Below are positions 41,484 to 55,968 of a stretch of 64,000 nucleotides of DNA, in pieces. The number at the start of each line of letters is the position of its first letter. Position 1 is the first letter of the stretch. The translations under genes were made by a program, and so were the position numbers. Source of the stretch: Silurus meridionalis (taxonomy: Eukaryota > Chordata > Actinopteri > Siluriformes > Siluridae); contig NC_060896.1 in NCBI RefSeq assembly GCF_014805685.1, forward strand, positions 19,497,777 to 19,561,776. The letters are read 5' to 3'. Below the pieces are notes generated by a model. It made no database searches and was not told the DNA's origin. It saw only the letters and a list, made by a program, of their open reading frames with translations.

Positions 41484-44400
41484 TGCAGGCATGCACGCAC
41501 ACAAAGTAAATTACTAGTAGCATATATGAGTAGCATAATTCCAATTATACCAGTCCTCTATACTTCAGATGATCTTCTTAAAGTTTAATCTTCTTCAACA
41601 GGATAAACAAAATGCAATGTAGCAGAGGTGAAGATTTAATCCAGTAAAACTAACACAAAATATTTCAAAAAGAGGTAGATCATTTATAGCCTTCAATAAT
41701 AGTAATTAGTAATTCTCATAGTAATTATTTTTATTTCTGTATAAAACTATGCTATTATTAGGTAATGCTAATCAACATTTAAGGCGTTTGGCATACGCCA
41801 TTATCCAGAACGACCTCTGAGACACCTGAGGGCCCAGAACTGGTAGCTGAGTGGAGCTAGGCTTCAAACTCAAGACCTGCTGATCACAAGACCAACAGCT
41901 AAAACTTCCAACATTATTCAATTTTTCCATCATCTTTTTCACATCTTTTGTATTAATGTTCTTATGCAATATTACTTATTTTCATTTTTTTACATACTTA
42001 AAAAAGATTTCAGAAATTCTTAACCAGCAATTTGAGTGTAAGTGTAACTGTTCTAAAAACATTATAGAAAAATGCAGCATGTCCAATAGTGCAGGAATTT
42101 ATCTATTACAGTATGTATTTGATATAAATGCTGCACAACTTGAGTTCTGCTTCCTTATCTACTTTTATTAAAAAAAAAAAATTAAAGTTCTTATGTCTAA
42201 TTGTCTGAGACGAGTTCACATAAGTGAAATGTATCAATGCTGATAAACTAAAAGTTTAGCACCTCTGGAATGCTTCTTGTTCAATTTAGCTGACCAGAAC
42301 CCAGAAATATACACTATAAGGGGTAAAAGTATTGGGACACCTGACTTTTCCAGCTATATTTGTTTCTTCACAAAGTTAAGACAAACAATCATATCAAATG
42401 AATTGGGTGCGTTAGGTTTGAAGTGGAAGATCTACTATGGAGCTCTGACCTCAACCCTGTTTAACACCTTTGGGATGAATTGGCAAGCTGATTGCACCCC
42501 AGGCCTCCTCATCCTACATTAGGACCTGACTTTACTAATGTCCTTGTGGCTGAATGAGCACAAATCTCCACAAGCACACTTACCAGAAGAGTGGATGTTA
42601 TAACAGCAAATTGGAACTAAATGTTGAATGGGATGTTTAGAATGCAAATCTTATAGTCAGGGGTCCACATATAGTACTTTGTCCATATAGTGTAAATTTA
42701 AAAGATCCATCAGACTCATTGGTAGCCTGATGGCTAGTTGGCTAGCTATTTCACAATGATTTTGTAGTTGATGTAAAATTCACAATGTATGCAAACCTGT
42801 AACTGCACCACAACGACACACTTTTGTATTTTTTTTTTTCAGAATTTCTTTAAAACTTGCTATTGGTCTCTTTAGTATAAAAATGGTCCATTATGTTGCT
42901 TAACAAACAAAGCTTACAGTTTTTGCAAATGTGATTAAAACCAAATTAAAATATTATTTAAATGCTGAATAATATTGTTAATGAATGACATCGTTGGATG
43001 ATTTAGTCACATTGTGACTAAATACACCCTTACCTGTAATAAAATCACACTAATAAAACACCCTTCTGTGGCTTTATTCGTTTGCATTATAGTTCAAAAA
43101 CAAATTATATTGTCCTCAACAAGCACAACAATTAAAGACACATTCCATGATAATTATTAATGTTTACTGTACATACCCACACACTGTGTACCATTAACCC
43201 TCTCAAAACCATGCGGACAGCTTTTCTCTCCAGTTGTGCTACTTCCTGTGAAGAAACACATTGACACAAATTTATTGTTGAATTATAGGCCAAGATTTTA
43301 TTTCTTCAGTTTCATTTTGTAAAGAATTACAGTAATGTCCTACGATTTACCCTTGAGACACAAGACCTCTTCAGTGGTCTGACAAAATACTGGCAAAATA
43401 CAGGCATGTTGTCATCACAGCAGCACTGAGCTCAGTAACCTCCACCAAATATAAATGTCAATTTAAGTTGAAGATCATTTCACACACAAACCAAACCTCC
43501 AGCAATGGATTTAGCAAGAAGTTCAATGGACTGGGTATGCAACAGAAGTTTCTGAATGAAATGTTCAGTTTGACTCCATTGTGACATTAAAACTGACACT
43601 GACACAAATTTTAGTAAGTAGACACGATAATGTGGTTGACAAAAGTACACAAAGCATGTACATGAGTTAAAGAGGAGATACACTATGTAAAATATTACTC
43701 TATTAAAAGTAAATGTGATCCCTTAAAAAAAATTCACTTGAGTAAAAGTACAAAGTATTTGCCTTCAAATATACTAAATTATTTAAAGTATCTCTCTCTC
43801 TCTGTCTGAACTTAAAGTCTCCCAAAATGGAAAAACTTTAGTAAAGTAGAGTTGCTCAAGGGATCAGCAGTGGTAGCATGGTGGTGCAGGGAGTTGAACT
43901 AACGACCTTCTATTCAGAAGGCCAATGTCTTGACCAGTGAGCTACTTCTCTTCATAGTACTGAACAGCTAATGTTCCAACTTCTGCTCAAGAGTGTAATG
44001 CCAGTTATTTACTGTAGTTTTAAAGATTAAGTACAGCATTTAGTAGTTAAAAAACAAATACACAATGCTTCCTTTGACAACAATGGCAAAAATGGTGAAA
44101 AAGAGACGTTGTTCTGAGGGCTTAACGTGAGTCAAAAATTTCTTTTATACCAAAATGATCCATCATCAATATTAGAGTTATAAATTAAAGAATGACATTG
44201 GTGAAAATGTGGTGGTGTCGTGTCATTGACATTAGTTCTGGGTGAATAATGATTTTAAACAAAAGATTATTGCTCTTAATGTCAGGCTTTTGGCTTCAGT
44301 ATCTATGTAATGAGCAACAAAACTATATTTTCCCCAAATTCTTGGAAGCAGAAAGTTGACGCAAACTTCTAGACAGACATCAAAGACATTTCATGCTGGT

Positions 44401-45344
44401 TTTGTAAATGAATAAGATTATTTCTCTGAGGGTTTAAGATCGATCCTTCTCCCCCTTTACGTGCAACTGTATTAAATTGAAAATCTCTAGTTATAATTTA
44501 TAGAATGTTACATAAACAATAATCTATCCAAGCTGTGCTTAGCACTGACAATGTAGCTATGTTCCTAATATTATGTTTTGTGGCATACAGTCAACAGCTG
44601 TTCATTTTTGTGCAAAGACATCATACATCATACATTATAATCAGTGTTCACGTTACAGAGGATCTTAGGAGAGTTGAACTCTGTTAGCTGCTGCAAGGCG
44701 GATCCACACAGTTTACTCTATTGAGAAGAATATCATGTTTTTAAGTAGCTACACATATTTTTCTGGTGTAAGCAGCCTTAGGTTGGAGGGCCTTAGAGGA
44801 AAATGAAATTGTTGTTCTTCCTTCAACATACTTGAAGGATCAAGTAAAACCTCAAAAAAGCCATCGGTGCCTCTGGCTTTGAATAGCTTAAGTATTTATA
44901 TACAAGAAAATGTAGTCCATTTTTTATTACTGATTTAGTTTTGATAGCAATGAATAGAACTATTCTAAAGGTGATGCATTTCAGTAGAAGGTGATAGAGG
45001 CATTATTGAGATCTATGCCTACTACTGTTAAAGCATCTCTAGCCTCTGGAAATAATAATAAAAGAAAAAGATCCTTTATTTCAGTGATATCCAAGAGCTC
45101 ATCCAGCTTAAATATTTCATTATTTCCTGCATATTTCAATATGTGGTTACTTATTTTGTATTTGCGATTCATTTTGGACAGTGCAAGAGGAAAATAATGT
45201 TGATGTCCATCCATCCATCCATCCATCCATCCATCCATCCATCCATCCATCCATCCATCTACTCTACAAATCGTTTACTTAATGTTGCATTTTTTTTAAC
45301 TGTGAACTTAAAATTAGTAGTTTATATATATACATATAAATACG

Positions 45345-45424
<80 letters not shown>

Positions 45425-48400
45425 AAAGTGAAGTGAAACACAATGTTTAATATAATGTCAAAACTTGTCACTAACTTTGTGTCTGTATTTAGAATGGAAC
45501 CCAGATGGTTTAGATTGCAGTGTGTATTGTAAGTTGCACTAAACCTCAAAGCAGAACATCATGATCAAAATTAAAAAGCTCTACTAAAGGCTTCCAAGTT
45601 CTCATAGTGTCAGTGCATTAGTCAGAGGACCCTTGGGTCAGACTTCATAAAACATGATGTTCTTGCTCAATCGTGCTGGCCCAGCCTGAGCATTGTGCAA
45701 AGGAGAATTGTGCAACTACATGATTAAAATTATCCGTGTCAACAGAATGCTCCTGTACATGTTCCTACCAATGTGCAACTTAGAGTTAATTAATATGAAG
45801 AAGCCTGAAAGAAACTGTATGGAAGTTCTTCCCATGCTCAAGGATCCTCCTGATATATATATTTTATATCTCATAATTATCATTCACAAAACATGTGATG
45901 TTGGATCATTATACTGTATGTAACTTGCTACTTTTTGTAATTTTTTGTAGGTAACATATGGAACAATTTTAACATCATCATCATCAGGTTAGGTCAACAT
46001 TTCTGCAAAATCATGATACAGACTTTGTCCATAATGCACAATCCACCACTAGATCAGAATGCCATGCACAGCCACATAGTAAACAATTAATCTGTTTAAC
46101 GTCACTTTAGCACCAATGACACATAATATGGATCAGGTACTCCTGCCCTTTAAATTTGCTTTTCTATTTCTAATTATTTATTAAATACATTCTGTGATGG
46201 ACAAAGACCTGAAGACCTGAAGAATAAAGAACACAAAGTGATAAGTGATAGACGAAACACTGGCACACCTCCATGTTTTGAGAAGAAATCTGCCTAGATG
46301 AACTTCTTGCTGAGAGGAAGAACACCATTTTCTCATCTCTCCATAAACTTTTCAGCAAGAAATTCACTTCATTGTCTATACTTTATATAGTATGTACTTT
46401 ATTGTCAGTAGACTGAACAGACCTGGGAAAAAAATGCCTATACTTTTACTGTGGTGTGAAAACTGTCCTTAGCAGCATAGGAGAGCATTGATGCTGTAAA
46501 TACATTCAGTGTCTTCATTCCCAAATCAATCTTCTTTTATATATGGTGATACCTTATGAAGACAGATATTTTCATTCTTAAGTATTCATCACCACCAGAG
46601 TTGCAAGCACCGTCTTCAATTTCAGGACATTGTAAGACCCACTATTACCCACCCAGTGAAGACATCTTGAAATTCTCCTTCTCCTCTGACAAAAGTTAGA
46701 ACATACAGATAGCTGTGTTCATAGTAGGGCTGTAGCTATTGATTATTTCAATAATCGAGTATTCTACCGATTATTCCAACAATTAATCGAGTAATCAGGT
46801 AAGAAGTGCTTTTTCTTTATTAAAGAGCAATACTAAATAGTAAAGAGAAAATAAGACGGGTCTCATAAAACGAACAAGTAATTTGTTTCCTTTTTAGAAA
46901 AAAATTACATTTTATTGCAGAAATTGCATGCAAGAATATCTGTGAAAACTAAACCCATTGAGTGCATACAAATACAATGTAAATACAAATATATAATATC
47001 AAAAATCAAAAAATTTATATCAATTTCAGATTACTTAAGCCATTTATTTAAAGAATACACTGTATGGTGTTTTCTTTATGTTTTAGTTTGAAATGATCCC
47101 AAACTTTGGAACCATTCTGTCACTTTTTATTTGCCTGAATCCTATGAAAGCCCAAGTCTGGCTAAAAAAAAGTTTGCCTAATTCTGACTTTTTTCTTGCA
47201 ATTTTCTCGTAATTCTGACTTGTTCTGATTTGTTTTTTCCTGTCTCCTCCAGAGCTGATTGTTAGACAGAGTTCTCTTCAGAGATTTGGTTATATGGTTT
47301 CATTTTCAATGTGTAAAGCTTTCTGGCACTACAGAGGGGGTGATGTTGCCCGCTTGGAATTGCAAGCAGTTAAGTCAGAATTGAGAGAAAAAGAAGTCGA
47401 AAAACGGGCTTCTCCTCGCCCCTCACTGTTAACTCCCCATTCTGCCATTTCTCATTCTGCAGAGTCTTCTGTGTTTACCTGTCCAGAGCGGTCCAGAGTT
47501 TAGCATATAGTGTGTCAGTAATAATGGTCCGTGAGGAAACACAGTGTTCCATATATAGTTAAATGGACTAAACAAAGCATCGAGGCAAATAATTTGCTTC
47601 AATTCGTTTTTTGTATTTAAATTACTCACGTTACTCAAGGAATTGTTTAAGTCCTAGTTAATAGATGTGAACCTGAGACGTGGTGGCAATGGCTGGGTTT
47701 TCTCATATTTGCCCATCACACAAACCTAAAATTATGCTCCATTCTCCACTTTATCATACAGCATCATACAGTCCAGGCTCAAAAGCACTCAAAAGAAACA
47801 CACAAAAAACAGATGCACTTTATTTTACGTATTTTGCTTGTTCTATTCCAGAACCCTTAAAACCCCACAAGACAGGACAAATGTACCTCATAATGTACCT
47901 CAACATTGACGTATTGTCATGCTAATCATGCTAAACTCTGACCCAAAGGCTATTAGAATCTGTATATCCAAGAGTGACTAAGGCTCAGGAACTGGTCCAA
48001 AGCATTTATTATTGGGTATCCATGGTAAATGATATTCATCATTTTGCAAAACTATGTTTTTAAAAAGTTTCAGGTTATCATTCCTATGCTAATGGCCAAG
48101 CTGAAAAAGCTCATCAAAAATGTAAAAGAAAAAAGGTATTTTGCACTGAACACCCTGTGGAATGTTTTTTTCCCCTTCTATGAACTAGTAAATTCACTTA
48201 AAAAAAAACAGGCATCCACTCAGTCGCTTGACATCTGCCATTTGGAGTTTTCCTCTGCTTCTATTGTTCAATAAATGCATAATAAAATTTCATCATTCTG
48301 CTAATATGTGATGACAGTCAGTCACAAATGTGTGCTGTCCTCCCAAATAAATCACCAAATATCAGCTATCTTATTAAGAGTCTTGGCTAGTACTCTTTAG

Positions 48401-50380
48401 ATACAGCTTAGCAGACTAGCAATATTAAACCCATACAGAGCTTAAAAGTACAAAGGTAATGGCTTGCTTAGACAATATTGTTTAGCTATTCTCTTGAAAT
48501 CTCATGAAATTAAAACCATACTGGTTTTTAGCAGTACATGAAGCATTAGTAGGAAAGAAAGTATGCCTGCAATTTGGTTATTAAAATGTAGGGACAATCC
48601 ATTTACTGGAATGTTTTTTGGAAGGTAAAAGCAAACCAGGGAATAGGGAGGAAGCCCATGAATAAAGAAGGACATTCAAAACTTTCCACAGACAGTAACT
48701 CAAGCTGAAATAAACTGGAACCATAGAGCTGGAAGTCAGTAAAGCTTCCTACTGCTACACAAGCATGATGTTTGACTATATATGTGCTTTGGCAAAAACA
48801 CATCTCTTCTTTAATCAACTTGATGCATTCGGCTTTCAGTTGTCGACATTACAATGGTATGTAGGCCTGAAGTGTACAGATATTTACTCAAATTTAATTA
48901 TAAGCATCACAGGATCTATTTGTCTCATATTACCAAAATAGAGAAAAAGCCTTTTTGGACATTTGAGATGCCTCTAATTTTCAGCTAAGAACTGTCTCAA
49001 AGAATCAACCCATTTGAAAAGGACACAGCACTACCAGGGGTCATCTGTCAAATCAGGACACCACAACCAATAGTAAAATCTATTATATATATATAATCAG
49101 CAGCTGATTTTGCATGCAAACACAGACACAAAAACAAGGTATAGATAACACAATGCTATATGCAGTAATTCACAAAAGTGAGATACTCACATTTCAGCAA
49201 CCATTTTAGTATATCTTCTCAAGGGACTATACTATAGAAATTAAACTTGGATATATATTAGAGAAGCCTTTAGAAGCCTCTTCTGAAGCTGGCTAACGAG
49301 AAAGCCTGCAAAAAAGTTAATAAAATTAACTTGTTTGGTTGAGGAGTACCAAAGAATTTGTGTCTTGCCTACAGTCAAGCATTGTGGTGGTAGTATCATG
49401 GTATGGGACTGCATCAGTGCTGCTGTTACTGGGGAGCTGCAGTTTATTGGGAGAAACGTGGATTCCAATATGTACTGTTACATTCTGATGCCCTGACTTC
49501 AGAAACTGGGTCAAACGGCATATTCCAACATAATAACAAACACCAAGATGACAATTGCCTTGCTGAATGTGAAGATGATTGAGTGTCCAAGTATGTCTAA
49601 AAACCTAAACAGTATTGAGCACCTGCGGGACATCCTTATGTGGGATGAGGAAAAGCACCATGTGTCTAACATCCAGCAGCTCCATGATGTCATTATGGAA
49701 GAGTGAGTGGAAGAGGATCCCAGCAACAACTTGTGTAGATCTGGCAAATTCCATGCTCAGAAGGATTAATGCAGAGCTGGATAACAATGGTGTTTGACAC
49801 TTTGCACACTTTGACATGTTCACTTAGGGTTTACTTACTTTCGTTGCCAGATATTTAGACAATAATGGCTGTATGAGCACAGTAAATCTATACTGCTATA
49901 GAAGCTGCACACTGACTATTCTAAAGTATATCCAATTTTCCTTTCTAAAATATTGTCCCTTAAGAACATATAATAAAAAGGTGCTGAAATGTGAGGGGTG
50001 TACTCACTTTTGTAAGTGTATATATTTACACCGACCAGGCATACTATTATGACCTTATAACGTTATATTATTATGAGTGAATAACACTGATTATCTGATT
50101 ATCTAAGTGACTATTTTGTTCAACAAATTGATGCATTGGAAGCAAGAGAAATGGGCAAGCGTAAAGATTTCAGCTAGTTTAACAAGGGCCAAATTGTGAT
50201 GGCTACGGTCAGAGCATATCCAAAACTGCAGCTCTTGTGTGGTGTTCCAAAAGTGTTCCAAAGAAGGAACAGTGGTAAACACAGGGTCATGGGCAGCCAA
50301 GACAAGTTGATGTAAGTGGGGAGTGAAGGCTGGCCCATGTGGTCCTATCCAACAAATGAGAAAGTCAGCTAACTCTTAAC

Positions 50381-50468
<88 letters not shown>

Positions 50469-52005
50469 TCAACTGTTACAAACCTGAACTCAAACCCACA
50501 CTCAGTACTCATTTCATCATATAATTATATTATAACTGTTTACATGCTGTATTCACATCCTCTCAATTGCTGCTTTTGCTGTTTTGCAAAACATTGTGTT
50601 TATGTTTACACATACACCTCTTTATAATTGTCTTTTTTGCACATTGTACCGTATGACACATTATTCAACAGGTATACTGGATGGCGCTATCTTGTGCATT
50701 TGTGTATCTGTCCTACACTGTCATGTTCTGTCTTTTGTCTTGCACTGTTTGCACTAGGTTGCACACGATGCACTTTACTGTATGTGACCAGGACGACCTA
50801 CTTTAGTTGTTAGCTCTGTGTTCTGTTATGTAGCTCTGTGTTGTGTAATGAAGCTCTAAGCTGTTTTATGTAACACCATGGTTCAAGGAACGTTGTCTCA
50901 TTTCACTGTGTACTGGGTCAACTATGTATGGTTGAAATGACAATAAAAGCTTCTTGACTTGACTTGACTTAGTCGTAAAGTTATGACTGGTAGGTGTATG
51001 TATATATGAATACAGGCTTTTTTTTTATGTTCTGTGAGGATAATACAAAACCTCACCAATATAAAAAATTTGGATAAATATGCTTTAATGACAATTGTAT
51101 AAATTGTATAAATAATGTACATAGCTGTCGGAGTCATACCTGTTGGAGGGCAGAGTGTACAGTCCTTTATTCCCCATGCTATACCATTTCTCTTGCAGCA
51201 TGTTTCCTGGCTGTGGAGGCCAGGCAGTGGAGAACTGCACTGTGGAAGAAAAACAATAAGGATTCATTAGGACCACCTACACTAGCATATTCAAGAAATG
51301 AGACCAGCTTCTTAACATATTGTTATTCGTATAGATATTACACATTACATGGGTGCACATGTTGGTCACTTAGCAAAGTTTACAGTCTGCTTTGCTTTGA
51401 TTAATATCTTAAATCAGAGGAAAAACATACACAGATCTCCGATGTGCATGCTATATTGTACATGAAAGTACACTAGGCTTACATTACATACTAGCACATG
51501 GCACCAGATGTTGGAACTGGAGCAACTGTTTATTACAACCTTAATTTCCAGAATGGTAGGACACGAAGTAAACTGTAAATTAAAACAGAATGCAAATCTC
51601 AAAAACCCATATTTTATCCAAAATAGAACATAGAAAACATATCAAATGCTTAAACAGAGAAAATTTACAATTTTAAGTAAAAAAAAAGTCATTTTGGATG
51701 CAACACAGTAACAGGTCAGTAAGAGAATTGGGTATAAATTGTGTATCTTAAAGAGACAAAGCCACTCAGAAGTAAAGATGGGCAGGGCTTCAGCAATCTG
51801 TGTTTACAAATTGTGAAATAATTTCAGAATAATGTTCCTCAACATTAAATTGCAAAACAAGAAAAGCAGAATATCTCATTAATTACATTACAGATCACCA
51901 AAACTTCAGCAACTGGTTTCAGCAACTAAGCCTGGCCCTATCCCAACTTTTTTGAAACCTGTTGCAGCCATCAAAAATCTAAATTACCTTATTTTTTTCT
52001 TTAAA

Positions 52006-52080
<75 letters not shown>

Positions 52081-55000
52081 TCAGTTTAAACATTTGATAT
52101 GTTTTTCAATATCTCTGTTTCAAATAGAATTTGGATGTATGAGATTTGCAAATCGTTGCATTTTGTTTTTATTTACATTTTACACAGTGGTCCACTTTAC
52201 ACTTTTTGGGAATTGGGGTCATAGTAAGATTAGCACAGTATCAACCTGATACCTGTATTGATGCCTCATAAAGTAAGGTTAGCTTTTTAGCTTTTAAAAT
52301 GTCCATGAGGGTATATCGCAAAACAGATCTAATCCTCTATAACTGCATATCAAATACTTTGCCATGTACTGTGTAGTGTATTATTTATCATGTATTACAC
52401 ACAAACTGCATACTACTGCATACTAGGTTCTCCATAATAAAATATTACCGATGGTGTATCTTGTTGTACTGTTTAGTACGATAGCATGCAAGGCTTGCTA
52501 CCCCAGCATTGTGCATATAATCTGGCCAAATTATCATCATACCACATTTTATACAATACACAAGATTTAATTAATTCCTTTTCATCTTATTTGTGTTGTT
52601 AAACCAAACATATCTCGCCAGTTCTGTAATTATACCATGTATATGAATATGTCCAGTTGGCAAGTCTGACAATCTAAATTCATAAGGCATGATGTGTTTT
52701 CTACACTATTGCCTGACTTGTTAAATGTGGAGAGACTGTGCAAGAGTGTGTGGTGTCTGTGTGTTGTATATTCCTCACCTGGCCATTGCGAACTTCTCTG
52801 AAGCAATATTTAAACACAGAATCCTCTGTGTAGATAGAGTCTCCCCTTAATGTTTGGGCCTGGACAAGAGCAGGTTGATCCTCTGCTCTGTCTGCCAGAA
52901 ACATACTGCTATGATCACTGTTGCCACTGGAACCTGAGAGTCTTGATGATCGAATCATGGTCTCCGAGCCTGAACTTGAAGTGACCTTCACCACCTGGTG
53001 AATCTTCACTCTTGCCTCAGGAGGGTGATGGACTCGAACTGTCACCATAGGAGATCCTATATACATGAACACACAGCAGCCACACATGCATACACAAACA
53101 TAAACTTTATCACATTAATAAATACTGTACAGTGCATACTGGAAAGTATTGACAGGGCTTCACTTTTTCCACATTTTGTTATGTCACAGCTTTAGTCCAA
53201 AATGAATGAAATTCATTATTTAAAAAAAATTCTATCTACAATACCCCATAATGACAATGTGAAAGAACTTCGTTTAAAATCTTTGCAAATTTATTAAAAA
53301 TAAAAAATGAAAAAAATCACATGAACATAAATATTCACAGACTTTTTTTGAGCAGGTGCATCCTGTTTCCAGTAATCATCCTTGAAATGTTTCTACAAGT
53401 TGATTGGAGTCCACTTGTGGTAAATTTCGTTGATTGGACATTATTTAGAAAGGCACACACCTGTCTATACAGTGTAAGGTCCCACAGTTAACAGTGCATG
53501 TAAGAGCACAAACCAAGCCATGAAGTCCAATTGATTGTCTGCAGACCTCTGAGACAGGATTGTATCAAGGCACACATCTGGGGAAGGGTATAGAAACATT
53601 TCTGCAGCATTGGAGGTTTCAATGAACACAGTGGCCTCCATTAATTATAAATAGAAGAAGTTAGGAAGTTTGGATGTTTTTCAGCGGCAGGAACTGAAAG
53701 ACTAGTCAGGATCAAGGTAAAGATAAATGCAGCAATGCACAGACACATCCTTGATGAAAACCTGTTACAGAGCACTCTGGACCTCAGACTAGAGCGACGG
53801 TTCATCTTCCAACAGGACAATGACCCCAAGCACACAGCCAAGATAACAAAGGAATGGCTACGGAATGACTCTGTGAATGTCCTTGAGTGGCCCAGCCAGA
53901 GCCCAGACTTGAACCCAAATAAACATCTCTGGAGAGATCTGAAATGGCTGGGTCGCTCCCCATCAAACCTGATGGAGCTTGAAAGGTTCTGCAAAGATGA
54001 ATGGGAGAAACTGGCCAAAAATAGGTGAACTAAGCTTGTAGCATCATACTGAAAAAGACTTGAGGCTGTAATTGTTGCCAAAGGTGCTTTAACAAAGTAT
54101 TGAGCAAAGGTTGTGAAAACACTGTACATGTGACTTTTCTCACTTTTTATTTCAAACAAACTTCTTTCACATTGTCATTATGGTGTATGGTTTGTAGAAC
54201 TCTGAGCAAAATAATACATTTAATCCATTTTAAATTCCAATAAGACTGTAACGTAACAAAATATGGAAAAAGTGAAGCATTGTGAATAATCTGCACTGTG
54301 TATACTAATTAGTAATTCACAGAGCCTGTCAAAAGGTTGTAAACATCAAGTCTTTTATAATTTTTGAAAGACACATGCATGTTACTTTTGTTTATATGCA
54401 ATATACTAGGTCATTTAATGATATGAACATTTTCTTTGCCCAAACAAATATTTATATGTACAGATGTTAAACTTTATTTTCATCGAAAAATCCTCCCTTA
54501 GTAGGAATAACAGCTTTACACACTCTTGACATCCAGACAGTTAATTTGTCCAAACATACAGCTGAAACACTTTGAAATGATTCTTGTAAAACTTGCCAAA
54601 GGTGTCCTTGGCCAGTTGAATATTTATTTCTGACCTTGTGATCCAGTTTATCCCAGAGCAGTTCATAAGATTTAGGTGCTGTGATTTAAGCAATTCCATG
54701 ATAGATTAAACTTCAGCCGACTGTTTTCTTTTTAAATAATGCTTACAGAGCTTGGACATATTCTTCGGGTCATTGTTTTGTTGTATGATAAAGTTGTTTC
54801 CAGTTATCCACAGTATAGATGGAATTATCTGGTATTGAAATATGGAATAGTAGCCATATTGGTTCGATATTCCTTTCACCCAGAATAAGTGCCCAACATT
54901 CCCTGCTTGAAAACAGCTCCAAACCTTCAAGCTTCCACCTCCATGTTTAAATGTGTGAGGCAGTCTGCTAACATCTTCTCTCCTGTTCTCTGTCTTACAT

Positions 55001-55932
55001 AAGCTCTACTGTAAACCAAAAAAATTTAAATTAGGACTCATCTGTCCACACAACTTTCTTCCAGTCATTTACTGTTTAATTCTTTTGTGTTTTTGTGGTT
55101 AACCTTATTTGTTGCAAATAAACAAAAGGAACATGCATGTGTTTTAAAAACCATAAAAGGCTAGGGTTTCCAAACTTGTAGCAGGCCCTGTACTTTCAAT
55201 TATTCCATAATAATAACTGCAACTCCTAGCTGTTTGCAAGACTAGTTTGCTAGTAGTAAAAAAATAAAAACATAAAAAATAAAAATCAGGTTGGACAATT
55301 CACAGCTCAAAAGATCAAATTTGTTTCTAACTATTTCATAAACACGGGAAAATGTTAGTGAATAATTGCTTTTAAACTAAAGAAAACCATCTAAGATTTA
55401 GTTTTTAAGATCAGCTTGAATAAAAAAAAGATAAGTTATATCACAAACATTGCAGGAGAAAGCTAGCTCAGAACGAACACTGGTCATCAGAATCCTACCA
55501 TCTTCTTAATGGATGCTGAAAATCATCCAATATCGTGATCTGCTTTTTCATTATTATTAAGAATTTAGTCTCATTCCTAGTATACCACATGTTTGTTGAT
55601 ATAAACTGTTTAACAAAAAGATTTACAACACCAAATAGGCCATGACATCAACAGTGCTTCCCACACTGTATGCATGAGCCAAATATGTGAAAATAATGCA
55701 GTTGTGCAAGACTTTAGTGTTAACAACCCAGAGTCAAGAAATCCTTGAGCATGAGCATCAATGTGGTTTAAATTCAGAGATGTATTGCTGTAAAATGTAA
55801 TGAGACGACCTGGGGAAGCAGAGCACCAAGTAGTGAACACTAGGGAAAGATTAAGCAGGAGATTAGAATGTAATAGAATCATTGCCTGTTCTCTTTAGCC
55901 ATGTGGAGTTTGTTATGAGTGTGAGTGAGTGT

Positions 55933-55968
<36 letters not shown>

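Noticed and set aside
53641..54159. A 172-codon minus-strand open frame
   Set aside because: It is the reverse strand of the Tc1 transposase frame at 53735-54028; the + strand reading carries the conserved DDE text.
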